From Arthrobacter sp. ISL-95 (lineage in GTDB: Bacteria; Actinomycetota; Actinomycetes; Actinomycetales; Micrococcaceae): 64,000 nt of DNA. This document shows positions 41,087 through 48,949 of the stretch, one piece after another. Both the position numbers and the translations under genes were made by a program. The notes beneath the pieces were generated by a model. The model did no database searches, had not been told where the DNA came from, and saw only the letters and a list, made by a program, of their open reading frames with translations. Numbering within the stretch: position 1 is the first letter of the stretch; every line of letters begins with the position of its first letter. The DNA is taken from the NCBI RefSeq assembly GCF_018613695.1, contig NZ_JAGGPR010000012.1, positions 87,208 to 151,207 of the forward strand, written 5' to 3'.

Positions 41087-42277
41087 ATGTCCAACGCTGC
41101 ATTCGACGCCAGCAACCTTCCGTATGCCGACGGCGACTTCTACGCTTTTGAGCAGATGCTGACTGGAAAAGAGCAGGACCGCCTGGCGGAGGTCCGCGAA
41201 TTCCTCGCCCGCGAAGTCAAGCCCATTGCCGTGGATTGCTGGAACCGTGGCGAGTTCCCCATGGACCTCATTCCAAAGCTGGGCGAACTGGACCTTGTCA
41301 GCCCCGTTCGCCGGCAGGGGTACTCCAACCTGTTCGCCGGAATGCTCCACGCTGAAGTTACGCGCGCTGACGCCTCGATTGCTACGTTCATGGGCGTCCA
41401 CGACGGCCTGTTCACAGGTTCGATCGAGGCCCTCGCATCGCAGGAACAGAAGGATGCCTGGCTGCCGGACATTTACTCCCTGAAGAAGATCGGCGCTTTC
41501 GGGTTGACTGAGCCCTTGGGCGGCTCGGACGTGGCGGGTGGAACGCGCACCACGGCCAAGCGCGACGGCGACACCTGGATTCTCAACGGCGCCAAGCGCT
41601 GGATCGGCAACGCCACCTTCTCAGACTGGGTGGTCATCTACGCCAAGGACGTTGCGGACAACCAGGTCAAGGCCTTCCTGGTGGACACCACTTTGCCGGG
41701 CTACTCGGCCAGCAAAATCGAGAACAAGATCTCCCTGCGAACAGTGCAGAACGCTGACATCGTTTTGGATAACGTTGTGGTGCCGGACTTCTTCAAGCTG
41801 GCCAACGGCAACAGCTTCCGCGATACCAACAAGGTCCTCAAGGTCACCCGCCTGGCAGTGGCTTGGCAGGCCGTTGGGCTGCAGATGGCAGCGTTCGATG
41901 TTGCCCGCAGCTACGCCGTGGAGCGTCAGCAGTTCGGGCGCCCGTTGGCCGCTTTCCAGCTGGTGCAGAACCAGTTGGTTCAGATCCTCGGGAACACCGT
42001 AGCCTCCATGGGCATGATGGTTCGTCTGGCCCAACTCGAAGACGCTGGTGTAGCCAAGGACGAGCAGTCGGCTCTGGCGAAGGCTTTCACTACGGCACGC
42101 ATGCGCGAAAGCGTTGCCCTGGGACGCGGCATCCTGGGTGGCAACGGAATCGTCACGGACTACGGAATGGCCAAGATCTTCTCAGACGCCGAGGCCATCT
42201 ATTCCTATGAGGGCACGCACGAGATCAACACCTTGGTGACAGGCCGTGCCATCACGGGTGTTTCGGCCATCGTCTAG
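41087..42277 (+). CDS. Acyl-CoA dehydrogenase, glutaryl-CoA dehydrogenase-like
   Basis: 396 residues. FAD/substrate motifs are GAFGLTEPLGGSDVAGG and WILNGAKRWIGNATFSDW; the catalytic glutamate is in SYEGTHEINTLVTGRAITG near the C-terminus. The EGTHEIN form and the WIGNA segment group it with glutaryl-CoA and related short-chain dehydrogenases, which act in lysine or aromatic breakdown. No neighbouring catabolic genes, so the substrate is open. ATG 41087 has GAAGGAG six bases upstream. A palindromic candidate operator is at 41031-41046. Confidence 0.88.
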   Translation: MSNAAFDASNLPYADGDFYAFEQMLTGKEQDRLAEVREFLAREVKPIAVDCWNRGEFPMDLIPKLGELDLVSPVRRQGYSNLFAGMLHAEVTRADASIATFMGVHDGLFTGSIEALASQEQKDAWLPDIYSLKKIGAFGLTEPLGGSDVAGGTRTTAKRDGDTWILNGAKRWIGNATFSDWVVIYAKDVADNQVKAFLVDTTLPGYSASKIENKISLRTVQNADIVLDNVVVPDFFKLANGNSFRDTNKVLKVTRLAVAWQAVGLQMAAFDVARSYAVERQQFGRPLAAFQLVQNQLVQILGNTVASMGMMVRLAQLEDAGVAKDEQSALAKAFTTARMRESVALGRGILGGNGIVTDYGMAKIFSDAEAIYSYEGTHEINTLVTGRAITGVSAIV

Positions 42278-42361
42278 AACGCTCGCGGTCGCGGTGGGGA
42301 CTCGAGGGCGGAGACTCTCAGAGGCGCGGACTCAAGGGTGGGGACTCGGGCTTGGTGGTGC

Positions 42362-42856
42362 TCAGTACAGCGGCAGCAGGATGGACGGCCGCATGTCCTC
42401 CACGAAGCCCAGTGGATTGACGTAGTCCTCGCCCCGCCGCACGCCCCAGTGCAAGCAGGTGGCACTGCTGCAATGACCGGGTTCCATGGTGCCGATGACC
42501 TGCCCCTTGCGCACGGTGTCACCGGATTTCAGTTCGCTGGTCACTGGCTCGAAACTGCTCTTGAGTCCACCGCCTTGATCGATTGTGAGCACGGGACGGT
42601 CAACCACGACGCCGGCAAACGTCACCACGCCATCAGACGGCGAGGTGACCGGTGCGCCGTCGGACGTTGGCCCTAAGTCCACACCCCGATGCCCGCTGAG
42701 CCACGGTTTGTCCGGCGGCTCGAACGTCCGCAGGACGGAAGGCATGGGGGAGAGCGGCCAGCTCCACGAAGCCGAGGCCGGGGCAGGGGTGCTCGCGCTG
42801 CCCGCGAAGATGGTGGCAGTTAGAAGTGTGGTCAAGGTGAGCTTCAAAACGGTCAT
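42362..42856 (-). CDS. M23-family metallopeptidase
   Basis: 164 residues from ATG 42856. A signal peptide (LTLTTLLTATIFAGSAS) ends near ASASW. The LytM zinc motifs are HRGVDLG (HxxxD) and LHWGV (HxH equivalent). These cleave peptidoglycan cross-bridges outside the cell. The domain is minimal, without LysM or other anchors. An in-frame extension to GTG 42961 would add 35 residues (SDLTGLTAGTHALSTYGN...) and remove the N-terminal position of the signal, so I prefer the shorter form. Convergent with the dehydrogenase. Confidence 0.85.
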   Translation of the reverse strand: MTVLKLTLTTLLTATIFAGSASTPAPASASWSWPLSPMPSVLRTFEPPDKPWLSGHRGVDLGPTSDGAPVTSPSDGVVTFAGVVVDRPVLTIDQGGGLKSSFEPVTSELKSGDTVRKGQVIGTMEPGHCSSATCLHWGVRRGEDYVNPLGFVEDMRPSILLPLY

Positions 42857-42961
42857 GGAATCAGCTTTCCGGGACAGACTCTGCTGCGCGATGCGCTGGT
42901 TGCCGTATGTGGATAACGCGTGGGTTCCCGCGGTCAAACCCGTGAGGTCGCTGTAGTACAC

Positions 42962-43263
42962 TTGGTGGAGCAGTTTGCTGTGCCCTCAAGCTTGTTCAGG
43001 AGCATGTCTCATTCAGATATGTGAGGGTCCCAGGCTGACTACGCGTATCCAGCCCTCCACCAGTGAAGCCTCATGGCTTTGTGCTGCGGAGGATTGCGCC
43101 TCTTGCGGTCCGGCTGAGCTTAGGCTCCATGCCGGATGAGAAGTGCAATGGATGCCAGGAGCCACGCCCATCCGGGCAAAGGCTAAACAACCGTCAACTA
43201 TTGGCAGGGTAAGAGCGGCCCCGTGGGCTCTCTCATGAATGACCTGCCGGAAGGAGCGTCGGC
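42962..43263 (+). promoter_or_regulatory. Untranslated region before rpsB, possible structured leader
   Basis: About 300 bases without a credible gene. TGGTGGAG (42964-42971) is complementary to CTCCACCA (43056-43063), which could close a helix around smaller hairpins. GGAAGGAG at 43248-43255 is the rpsB ribosome site. Ribosomal-protein leaders often bind their own product; that is only a suggestion here. Confidence 0.35.
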
Positions 43264-44166
43264 ATGCCCGTCGTAACTATGCGCCAGCTGCTTGACAGCG
43301 GCGTCCACTTTGGACACCAGACCCGTCGTTGGAACCCGAAGATGAAGCGCTTCATCTTCACGGAGCGCAACGGCATCTACATCATCGACCTCCAGCAGTC
43401 GCTGTCCTACATCGACCGCGCTTACGAGTTCGTCAAGGCTACTGTCGCTCATGGCGGCACCGTCCTGTTCGTTGGCACCAAGAAGCAGGCTCAGGAAGCA
43501 ATTGCCGAGCAGGCTACCCGCGTTGGCCAGCCGTACGTCAACCAGCGTTGGTTGGGCGGTATGCTCACCAACTTCCAGACCGTCGCCAAGCGTATCCAGC
43601 GCATGAAGGAACTCGAAGAGATCAACTTCGACGACGTCGCCGGTTCGGCTTACACCAAGAAGGAGCTCCTGCTCCTCAAGCGTGAACTCACCAAGCTTGA
43701 GTCCAACCTCGGTGGTATCCGCAACCTGACCAAGGCTCCCTCGGTTCTCTGGGTTGTTGACACCAAGAAGGAACACCTTGCTGTTGACGAAGCCAAGAAG
43801 CTGAACATCCCCGTTGTTGCCATCCTGGACACCAACTGCGATCCCGACGAAGTTGACTTCCCGATCCCGGGTAACGACGACGCCATTCGCTCCGTCAACC
43901 TGCTCACCCGCGTTGTTGCTGACGCCGTAGCTGAGGGCCTCATCGCCCGCAACCAGCGCGCAACCGGCACCACCGAAGCTCCGGAAGAGCCGCTGGCTGA
44001 GTGGGAGCGCGAGCTCCTCGAAGGCAGCAAGGCCGAAGAAGCAGCGGCAACCGAGGCTCCTGCAGCAGAAGCTCCTGCAGCAGAAGCTCCCGCAACTGAG
44101 GCTCCCGCAGCTGAGGCTCCCGCGGCAACTGAAGCTGCAGCCGGCGAAGCCGAAGAAGCCAAGTAA
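43264..44166 (+). CDS. rpsB: 30S ribosomal protein S2
   Basis: 300 residues. The conserved core occupies about 1-235 (MRQLLDSGVHFGHQTRRWNP, FVGTKKQAQEAI, NQRWLGGMLTNF, DTNCDPDEVDFPIPGNDDA). The rest is an Ala/Pro/Glu-rich tail built from PAAEA/PATEA pentapeptides encoded by 15-bp units (44056-44130), typical of actinobacterial S2. ATG 43264 follows GGAAGGAG. The standard rpsB-tsf-pyrH-frr-cdsA order follows. Confidence 0.98.
   Translation: MPVVTMRQLLDSGVHFGHQTRRWNPKMKRFIFTERNGIYIIDLQQSLSYIDRAYEFVKATVAHGGTVLFVGTKKQAQEAIAEQATRVGQPYVNQRWLGGMLTNFQTVAKRIQRMKELEEINFDDVAGSAYTKKELLLLKRELTKLESNLGGIRNLTKAPSVLWVVDTKKEHLAVDEAKKLNIPVVAILDTNCDPDEVDFPIPGNDDAIRSVNLLTRVVADAVAEGLIARNQRATGTTEAPEEPLAEWERELLEGSKAEEAAATEAPAAEAPAAEAPATEAPAAEAPAATEAAAGEAEEAK
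44056..44130 (+). repeat. 15-bp repeats encoding the S2 Ala/Pro-rich tail
   Basis: Five units each starting GCTCC at 44056, 44071, 44086, 44101 and 44116, encoding A-P-A-x-E-type pentapeptides inside rpsB. Units differ at a few bases, so the array is in frame and likely polymorphic in length. Confidence 0.8.
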
Positions 44167-44207
44167 ATCTGGACCTTCCCTGACGCTGGAGACGGCGTCG
44201 GGGGCAA

Positions 44208-44250
44208 CTGACAGGATGGCGGCTCACATGGTGGGCTGCCGTCCTGTCAG
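44208..44250 (+). terminator. Hairpin between rpsB and tsf
   Basis: CTGACAGGATGGC (44208-44220) pairs with GCCGTCCTGTCAG (44238-44250), 13 pairs with one wobble and a 17-nt loop. No T run, so it may be a partial terminator, RNA-processing or stability element that tunes S2 against EF-Ts. Confidence 0.45.
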
Positions 44251-44288
44251 TCCGTAAACACACAAAATTTCTAGACAGAGGGGTTCAC

Positions 44289-45125
44289 ATGGCGAACTAC
44301 ACTGCTGCTGACATCAAGGCCCTGCGCGAGCGCACCGGCGCCGGCATGATGGACGTCAAGAAGGCTCTTGACGAAGCCAACGGTGACGCCGAGAAGGCCA
44401 TCGAGATCATCCGCATCAAGGGCCTCAAGGGTGCTACCAAGCGCGAAGGCCGTTCCACTGCTGAAGGCCTGGTTGCTGCCAAGGTCAACGGCGGCGTTGG
44501 CGTAATGATCGAGGTCAACTGCGAAACTGACTTCGTTGCCAAGGCTGACAAGTTCATCCAGCTGGCTGACAAGGTTCTCAACGTTGCAGTCGAGTCCGGC
44601 GCAGCCGACCTCGAAACCCTGCTGGCCACCGAGGTTGACGGCAAGCCGTTGTCCGAGGTTGTTGTCGAAGAGGGCGCAGTCCTCGGCGAGAAGGTTGTTG
44701 TCCGCCGTATCTCCCGCGTTGAGGGCACCACGGTTGACGCCTACCTGCACAAGACGTCCAAGGACCTCCCGGCCCAGGTTGGCGTTCTGTTCGCTGTTGA
44801 CGGTGAAGGCGAAGCCGCTGCCACCGCCGCTCACGACATCGCCGTGCACGTTGCAGCCATGGCTCCGAACTACCTGACCCGCGACGACGTCCCGGCCGAA
44901 CTGGTCGAGTCCGAGCGCCGCATCGCGGAAGAGACTGCTAAGGCTGAAGGCAAGCCCGAAGCTGCTCTTTCCAAGATCGTGGAAGGCCGCGTGACGGGCT
45001 TCTACAAGGGTGAAGTTCTGGTTGACCAGGCTTTCGCCAAGGATTCCAAGAAGACTGTTGCACAGGTCCTCGAAGAAGCCGGCGTCAAGGCAACCGCAGT
45101 AACCCGTTTCCGCGTAGGAAACTAG
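44289..45125 (+). CDS. tsf: Elongation factor Ts
   Basis: 278 residues, usual length. UBA-like N-terminus (YTAADIKALRERTGAGMMDV, about 4-23), then the KxxGRST-type region and core EVNCETDFVAK, which contacts EF-Tu. It catalyses GDP release from EF-Tu. The ribosome site AGAGGGG lies just before ATG 44289. A strong terminator follows, so pyrH has its own promoter. Confidence 0.98.
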   Translation: MANYTAADIKALRERTGAGMMDVKKALDEANGDAEKAIEIIRIKGLKGATKREGRSTAEGLVAAKVNGGVGVMIEVNCETDFVAKADKFIQLADKVLNVAVESGAADLETLLATEVDGKPLSEVVVEEGAVLGEKVVVRRISRVEGTTVDAYLHKTSKDLPAQVGVLFAVDGEGEAAATAAHDIAVHVAAMAPNYLTRDDVPAELVESERRIAEETAKAEGKPEAALSKIVEGRVTGFYKGEVLVDQAFAKDSKKTVAQVLEEAGVKATAVTRFRVGN

Positions 45126-45130
45126 TACTA

Positions 45131-45173
45131 CATGAAAAGGGGTGGTCACTTCGGTGGCCGCCCCTTTTTCATG
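45131..45173 (+). terminator. Intrinsic terminator after tsf
   Basis: Arms 45131-45149 and 45154-45173 form a long stem closed by a TTCG tetraloop; the descending arm holds CCCCTTTTT. Two A/G positions pair as wobble or mismatch. Confidence 0.85.
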
Positions 45174-45210
45174 CACCCGTCCGGGTAGTACCCGCGCGGA
45201 CCCACAGCAC

Positions 45211-45218
45211 GATAATCT
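45211..45218 (+). promoter_or_regulatory. Candidate -10 element of pyrH
   Basis: GATAATCT lies about 29 bp before the pyrH start and after the tsf terminator. No clear -35 is visible. Confidence 0.4.
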
Positions 45219-45246
45219 AGCCAGAGTCCACCAACGGGAAGGCACC

Positions 45247-45984
45247 ATGGAAACCGTCAACACTGCTATCCAGCCCGAGAAGACCCGTCGACGTGTACTT
45301 CTGAAACTTTCCGGCGAGGTCATCGGCGGAGGCAAGCTCGGCGTCGATCCTGAGACAGTGCGCGCCATCGCCAAGCAGATCGCGGCTGCGGTCACCGAAG
45401 TCGAAGTGGCAATCGTTGTAGGCGGGGGCAACTTCTTCCGCGGCGCCGAACTGTCGCAAAGCGGCATGGACCGCTCCCGCGCAGACTACATGGGCATGCT
45501 GGGCACCGTGATGAACTGCCTGGCCCTGCAGGACTTCCTGGAGCAGGCCGGAGTGGAAACCAGGGTGCAGAGTGCCATCACCATGGGCCAGGTTGCAGAG
45601 GCCTACATTCCGCGCCGTGCAATCCGCCACATGGAAAAGGGCCGCGTTGTCATTTTCGGTGCTGGCGCCGGACTGCCCTACTTCTCCACCGATACCGTAG
45701 CGGCGCAGCGCGCCCTTGAAGTGCACGCCGACGTGGTCCTCATGGCCAAGAGCGGTGTGGACGGCGTCTACACCGCAGATCCCAAAAAGGACCCTATGGC
45801 CGAGAAGCTGGATGTCCTCAGCTACGACGACGCCTTGCGCCGCGACATCAGGGTCATGGACCAGACCGCAATGACCATGTGCAAGGACAACAGCCTTTCC
45901 ATGGTGGTCTTCGGGATGGAGGGCGAGGGCAACGTTACCCGTGCCATCCTCGGCGAAACGCTGGGAACCCTGGTTACTCCCTAG
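45247..45984 (+). CDS. pyrH: Uridylate kinase
   Basis: 245 residues. The amino-acid-kinase fold shows VLLKLSGEVIGG, IVVGGGNFFRG, the UMP-site segment RSRADYMGMLGTVMNCLAL, FGAGAGLPYFSTDT and AKSGVDGVYTADP. It phosphorylates UMP to UDP and is the bacterial hexameric, GTP-activated and UTP-inhibited type. ATG 45247 is preceded by GGGAAGG; upstream in-frame codons to 45142 lack homology. frr follows after 116 bp. Confidence 0.97.
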   Translation: METVNTAIQPEKTRRRVLLKLSGEVIGGGKLGVDPETVRAIAKQIAAAVTEVEVAIVVGGGNFFRGAELSQSGMDRSRADYMGMLGTVMNCLALQDFLEQAGVETRVQSAITMGQVAEAYIPRRAIRHMEKGRVVIFGAGAGLPYFSTDTVAAQRALEVHADVVLMAKSGVDGVYTADPKKDPMAEKLDVLSYDDALRRDIRVMDQTAMTMCKDNSLSMVVFGMEGEGNVTRAILGETLGTLVTP

Positions 45985-46030
45985 CAAGGGCTAGGATATT
46001 TCTAGGACCGTCCGCCCATAGTGGCGGATC

Positions 46031-46060
46031 TTTACTGTGCATTGCTTTACTGTGCATTGC
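46031..46060. repeat. Perfect 15-bp tandem duplication between pyrH and frr
   Basis: TTTACTGTGCATTGC occurs twice head to tail (46031-46045 and 46046-46060) about 40 bp before the frr start. It is AT-rich relative to its surroundings. Function unknown. Confidence 0.9.
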
Positions 46061-46100
46061 CGCCTGAAGTTGGGCAGCAACTATTTCTGAGGAGAAACCC

Positions 46101-46658
46101 GTGATCGAAGAGACCTTGCTCGAAGCCGGCGAGAAGATGGACAAGGCGGTGGAGGTAGCCAAGGACGATTTCGCCTCGATCCGTACTGGCCGGGCCAACC
46201 CCGCCCTCTACAACAAGGTGATCGTCGAGTACTACGGCACGCCTACTCCGCTGCAGCAGCTGGCCTCTTTCGGCGTGCCGGATGCCCGGACCATTCTGAT
46301 CACCCCTTACGACAAAACCGCATTGCGTGACATCGAGAAGGCTCTGAGCGACTCCGAAGTTGGAGCCAACCCTTCAAATGATGGCAACGTCATCCGCGTG
46401 ACCATTCCGGAGCTCACCAAGGAGCGCCGCAAGGAGTACGTGAAGATCGTCAAGGGCAAGGGTGAGGACGCCAAGGTTTCCATCCGCAGCATCCGCCGCA
46501 AAGCCAAGGATTCCCTGGACAAGCTCGTCAAGGACGGCGAAGCCGGTGAAGACGAGGGTGCACGTGCTGAGAAGGAACTCGACGTCCTGACCAAGCAGCA
46601 CGTTGACAGCATCGACGAACTGCTGAAGCGCAAGGAAGCCGAGCTGCTCGAGGTCTGA
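46101..46658 (+). CDS. frr: Ribosome recycling factor
   Basis: 185 residues, exact family length. Typical segments are EDFASIRTGRANPAL-like (here DDFASIRTGRANPAL), YYGTPTPLQQLAS, ITPYDKTALRDIEKA and the C-terminal helix rich in Lys/Glu. With EF-G it splits post-termination ribosomes. GTG 46101 is the start with GAGGAG (46089-46094) upstream. The stop overlaps cdsA by one base. Confidence 0.97.
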   Translation: MIEETLLEAGEKMDKAVEVAKDDFASIRTGRANPALYNKVIVEYYGTPTPLQQLASFGVPDARTILITPYDKTALRDIEKALSDSEVGANPSNDGNVIRVTIPELTKERRKEYVKIVKGKGEDAKVSIRSIRRKAKDSLDKLVKDGEAGEDEGARAEKELDVLTKQHVDSIDELLKRKEAELLEV

Positions 46659-47593
46659 TGAACCAGGCTGAGCCGGCGCCCGCTGAGCGGGTCCCGACAC
46701 GCGATACCCCCAAGCGCGTCAGACGCGTGCGGAAGAACCCCACACCCAAGGCAGGCCGGAATCTTCCGGCCGCCATCGGCGTCGGGCTTGCCATGCTTTT
46801 GGCCGTATTGGGCGGCTTGCTTTTTCTCCCGTTGGGATTCGTCCTCCTCACTACCGCTTTCGCGGTGCTGGGTGTTTGGGAGGTTTTCAGGGCGCTTGAG
46901 GCGCAGGGGACCCGGATGCCGATCGTCCCCGTGATGATCGGCAGTTTGGTGATGCCGGTATCGGCCTACTTCGGCGGGCTTGAAGGTTTGCTGTTCACGA
47001 TGACGGCGAGCTCAGTGGCCGTCTTACTGTGGCGCTCCATCGAGAGTGCTGCAGGGGCCCCGCGAAGCGTGTTCGCCGGTGTTTTCACCCTGGCGTGGAT
47101 ACCTTTCCTCATTAGTTTTGCATCCCTGTCCCTGCACACCGCCAGCGGGCCGACTCCTGTGGGTTTTTGGTCGGACGGGATCCCCGAAGGCGCATGGCAG
47201 ATCGCCTCCATGCTGCTGTTGGTGGTTTCCAATGACACGTTCGGGTACATCGTTGGGGCTACCTTCGGGAAGCACCCCATGGCCCCCAAGATCAGCCCCA
47301 AGAAATCGTGGGAGGGCTTCGCTGGTTCCGTTGGCGGGGCCATGCTCATAGGCGTCCTTGCGTGTATCTTCCTGCTGGACAGGCCTTGGTGGATGGGGCT
47401 TGTGCTTGCAGTGGGCATGGTGGCCGCAGCAACCGCCGGAGACCTGGCGGAGTCCATGGTGAAGCGCGAACTTGGCGTGAAGGACATGAGCAGCATCCTG
47501 CCCGGCCACGGCGGCGTGATGGACCGCCTGGACTCCATCGTGTTCGCAGCCCCTGTAGCCTATGTTCTGTTCGCGCTGCTGAGCGGCGTCTGA
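46658..47593 (+). CDS. cdsA: Phosphatidate cytidylyltransferase
   Basis: 311 residues. A charged, Pro/Arg-rich N-terminus of about 38 residues precedes eight or so helices. The family signature near the C-terminus is complete: SPKKSWEGFAGS, GDLAESMVKRELGVKDMS and LPGHGGVMDRLDSIV with the metal-binding acids. It makes CDP-diacylglycerol, the substrate for CDP-alcohol transferases such as the one at 37962. It is translationally coupled to frr. Confidence 0.95.
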   Translation: MNQAEPAPAERVPTRDTPKRVRRVRKNPTPKAGRNLPAAIGVGLAMLLAVLGGLLFLPLGFVLLTTAFAVLGVWEVFRALEAQGTRMPIVPVMIGSLVMPVSAYFGGLEGLLFTMTASSVAVLLWRSIESAAGAPRSVFAGVFTLAWIPFLISFASLSLHTASGPTPVGFWSDGIPEGAWQIASMLLLVVSNDTFGYIVGATFGKHPMAPKISPKKSWEGFAGSVGGAMLIGVLACIFLLDRPWWMGLVLAVGMVAAATAGDLAESMVKRELGVKDMSSILPGHGGVMDRLDSIVFAAPVAYVLFALLSGV

Positions 47594-47614
47594 CAACCCA
47601 ATGAAGGAAAACTA

Positions 47615-48199
47615 GTGGCCTTGGATATTCGACGCCAGATTCCCGCAACGTTCGATCGCGTGGAGCGCAGCAAGTACGGCTATAACGCCAAGCAGGTGGA
47701 CGAGTTCCTCCAGCGCGCCCGGTCATCGTTTGAGAACCCCGTAGGCACGGCGGACCAAGTGGCCAGTGTGGATGTCAGGGCTGTGGCTTTTGACCCTGTC
47801 AAGGGTGGCTACGATGCCAACAGCGTTGATGCCGCACTGGACCGGCTGGAGGACGCATTCGCGCGCCGGGAAAGGGACGACCTCATCAGCCAGCAGGGCG
47901 AGGAAGCCTGGCTGCGGCAGATCGGCAAGCTCTCCGGCATTCTCCGTGGCAGGCTTCACAGGCCCGACGGCGAGCGGTTCCGCCGCCCGTCCGGGAAAAG
48001 AACCCGCAGCTATAACGCCCAGGATGTCGATGATCTGTGCGCCGAACTCATCGGATACCTCGAGCACGATCAAGCCCTGAGCGTGGACACCGTGCGGCGG
48101 GCTGTTTTCCGTGCCGCAAGGGGAGCTGAGGGCTATGAGGAAGCTCAAGTGGACGCGTTTCTGGCCCGTGTTGTAGAACTCATGGCGGCTATCGACTGA
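47615..48199 (+). CDS. DivIVA-domain repeat protein
   Basis: 194 residues from GTG 47615. Four DivIVA-type amphipathic modules can be seen: YGYNAKQVDEFLQRA (about 22-36), GGYDANSVDAALDRLEDAF (about 67-85), RSYNAQDVDDLCAELIGYL (about 129-147) and EGYEEAQVDAFLARVVELM (about 173-191). In DivIVA such a module binds curved membrane; here there is no long coiled coil between them. The role may be polar or septal localisation. Lies 21 bp after cdsA and probably shares its message. Confidence 0.8.
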   Translation: MALDIRRQIPATFDRVERSKYGYNAKQVDEFLQRARSSFENPVGTADQVASVDVRAVAFDPVKGGYDANSVDAALDRLEDAFARRERDDLISQQGEEAWLRQIGKLSGILRGRLHRPDGERFRRPSGKRTRSYNAQDVDDLCAELIGYLEHDQALSVDTVRRAVFRAARGAEGYEEAQVDAFLARVVELMAAID

Positions 48200-48211
48200 G
48201 CCCCCGCCCTA

Positions 48212-48901
48212 TCAGATGGTGGGAGAAATTGGTTGATTATTCTTCCACACGTCCAGATATCGTCGATGCCCTCGGGTCAGCGATGTGCCGAAAAATGCCA
48301 GCGCGGCCACGACCGCAACGGGTACAGCAGCAATGGTGGGAAGCCCGGCGGTCAACATTGCCGAGCCGAGCAGCAAGGCAAGCAGGGCTGAGTTTACGAA
48401 TCCCATGAACACCATGCTGCTGCCAGCTACTTGGCTGAAATCGGTGCGCCCGCCAAGGAAGTAGTAGGTTCGTTTCGCCCCCGGCTCATCGTCGTGGTGG
48501 CCGGCCATGAGGTATGGGCGGATCCCGGGATCCAGGTCAATATAGGCGGCCCGCAGGCGGTTCATGGCCAGGACATACATGAGGTCCTCCATGCCCACGC
48601 TCATCACACGGATATGGGTGAGCAGGCCAACTACCAGATCGATGGACAGGACGGTCAGCGCAAAGGCCCTGAAGGCATCTGAAAACTGCGTGGCGTTACC
48701 CACCAGTGCCACGCTCAGCAGGCTTGCCGACGTAAAGGTCAGGAACATGCTGATACGGGTAAGGACTTCGCCTTGGGTGGTGCTCCTTGACGCCAGCAGG
48801 CTCCAGTGTTCCGTGGCCAGCAATTGCGCGCGGACGCTGGGAGACAACTCCGGTGTGGGCGACGGCGGCTCTGGACTTGCCGCGCCCGGTTCCTCGGACA
48901 T
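48212..48901 (-). CDS. Conserved hypothetical four-helix membrane protein
   Basis: About 229 residues from ATG 48901 (MSEEPGAA); an in-frame GTG at 48916 is possible. A Pro/Ser-rich cytoplasmic N-terminus (about 1-30), then two helices (about 55-75 and 80-100), a loop with HIRVMSVGMEDLMYVLAMNR, and two C-terminal helices (about 160-205). I do not recognise a named family. It converges on the DivIVA-repeat gene with 12 bp between stops. Confidence 0.65.
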   Translation of the reverse strand: MSEEPGAASPEPPSPTPELSPSVRAQLLATEHWSLLASRSTTQGEVLTRISMFLTFTSASLLSVALVGNATQFSDAFRAFALTVLSIDLVVGLLTHIRVMSVGMEDLMYVLAMNRLRAAYIDLDPGIRPYLMAGHHDDEPGAKRTYYFLGGRTDFSQVAGSSMVFMGFVNSALLALLLGSAMLTAGLPTIAAVPVAVVAALAFFGTSLTRGHRRYLDVWKNNQPISPTI

Positions 48902-48949
48902 GGCGCAATTGTCCACCTTGCGGGGGCAACGGACAACGCCTTGCGGCCG

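Noticed and set aside
42278..42361. Imperfect GGGGACTC-type repeats between dehydrogenase and M23 genes
   Set aside because: Units are irregular and diverged; no stable period or obvious function.
42857..42961. Cyclic-di-AMP (ydaO) riboswitch upstream of the M23 peptidase
   Set aside because: Such riboswitches often precede cell-wall hydrolases, and a GGGAACCCAC string is present, but the other conserved segments are missing.
44271..45467. 398-codon minus-strand open frame opposite tsf and pyrH
   Set aside because: It spans the tsf terminator and two essential genes; low-complexity composition.
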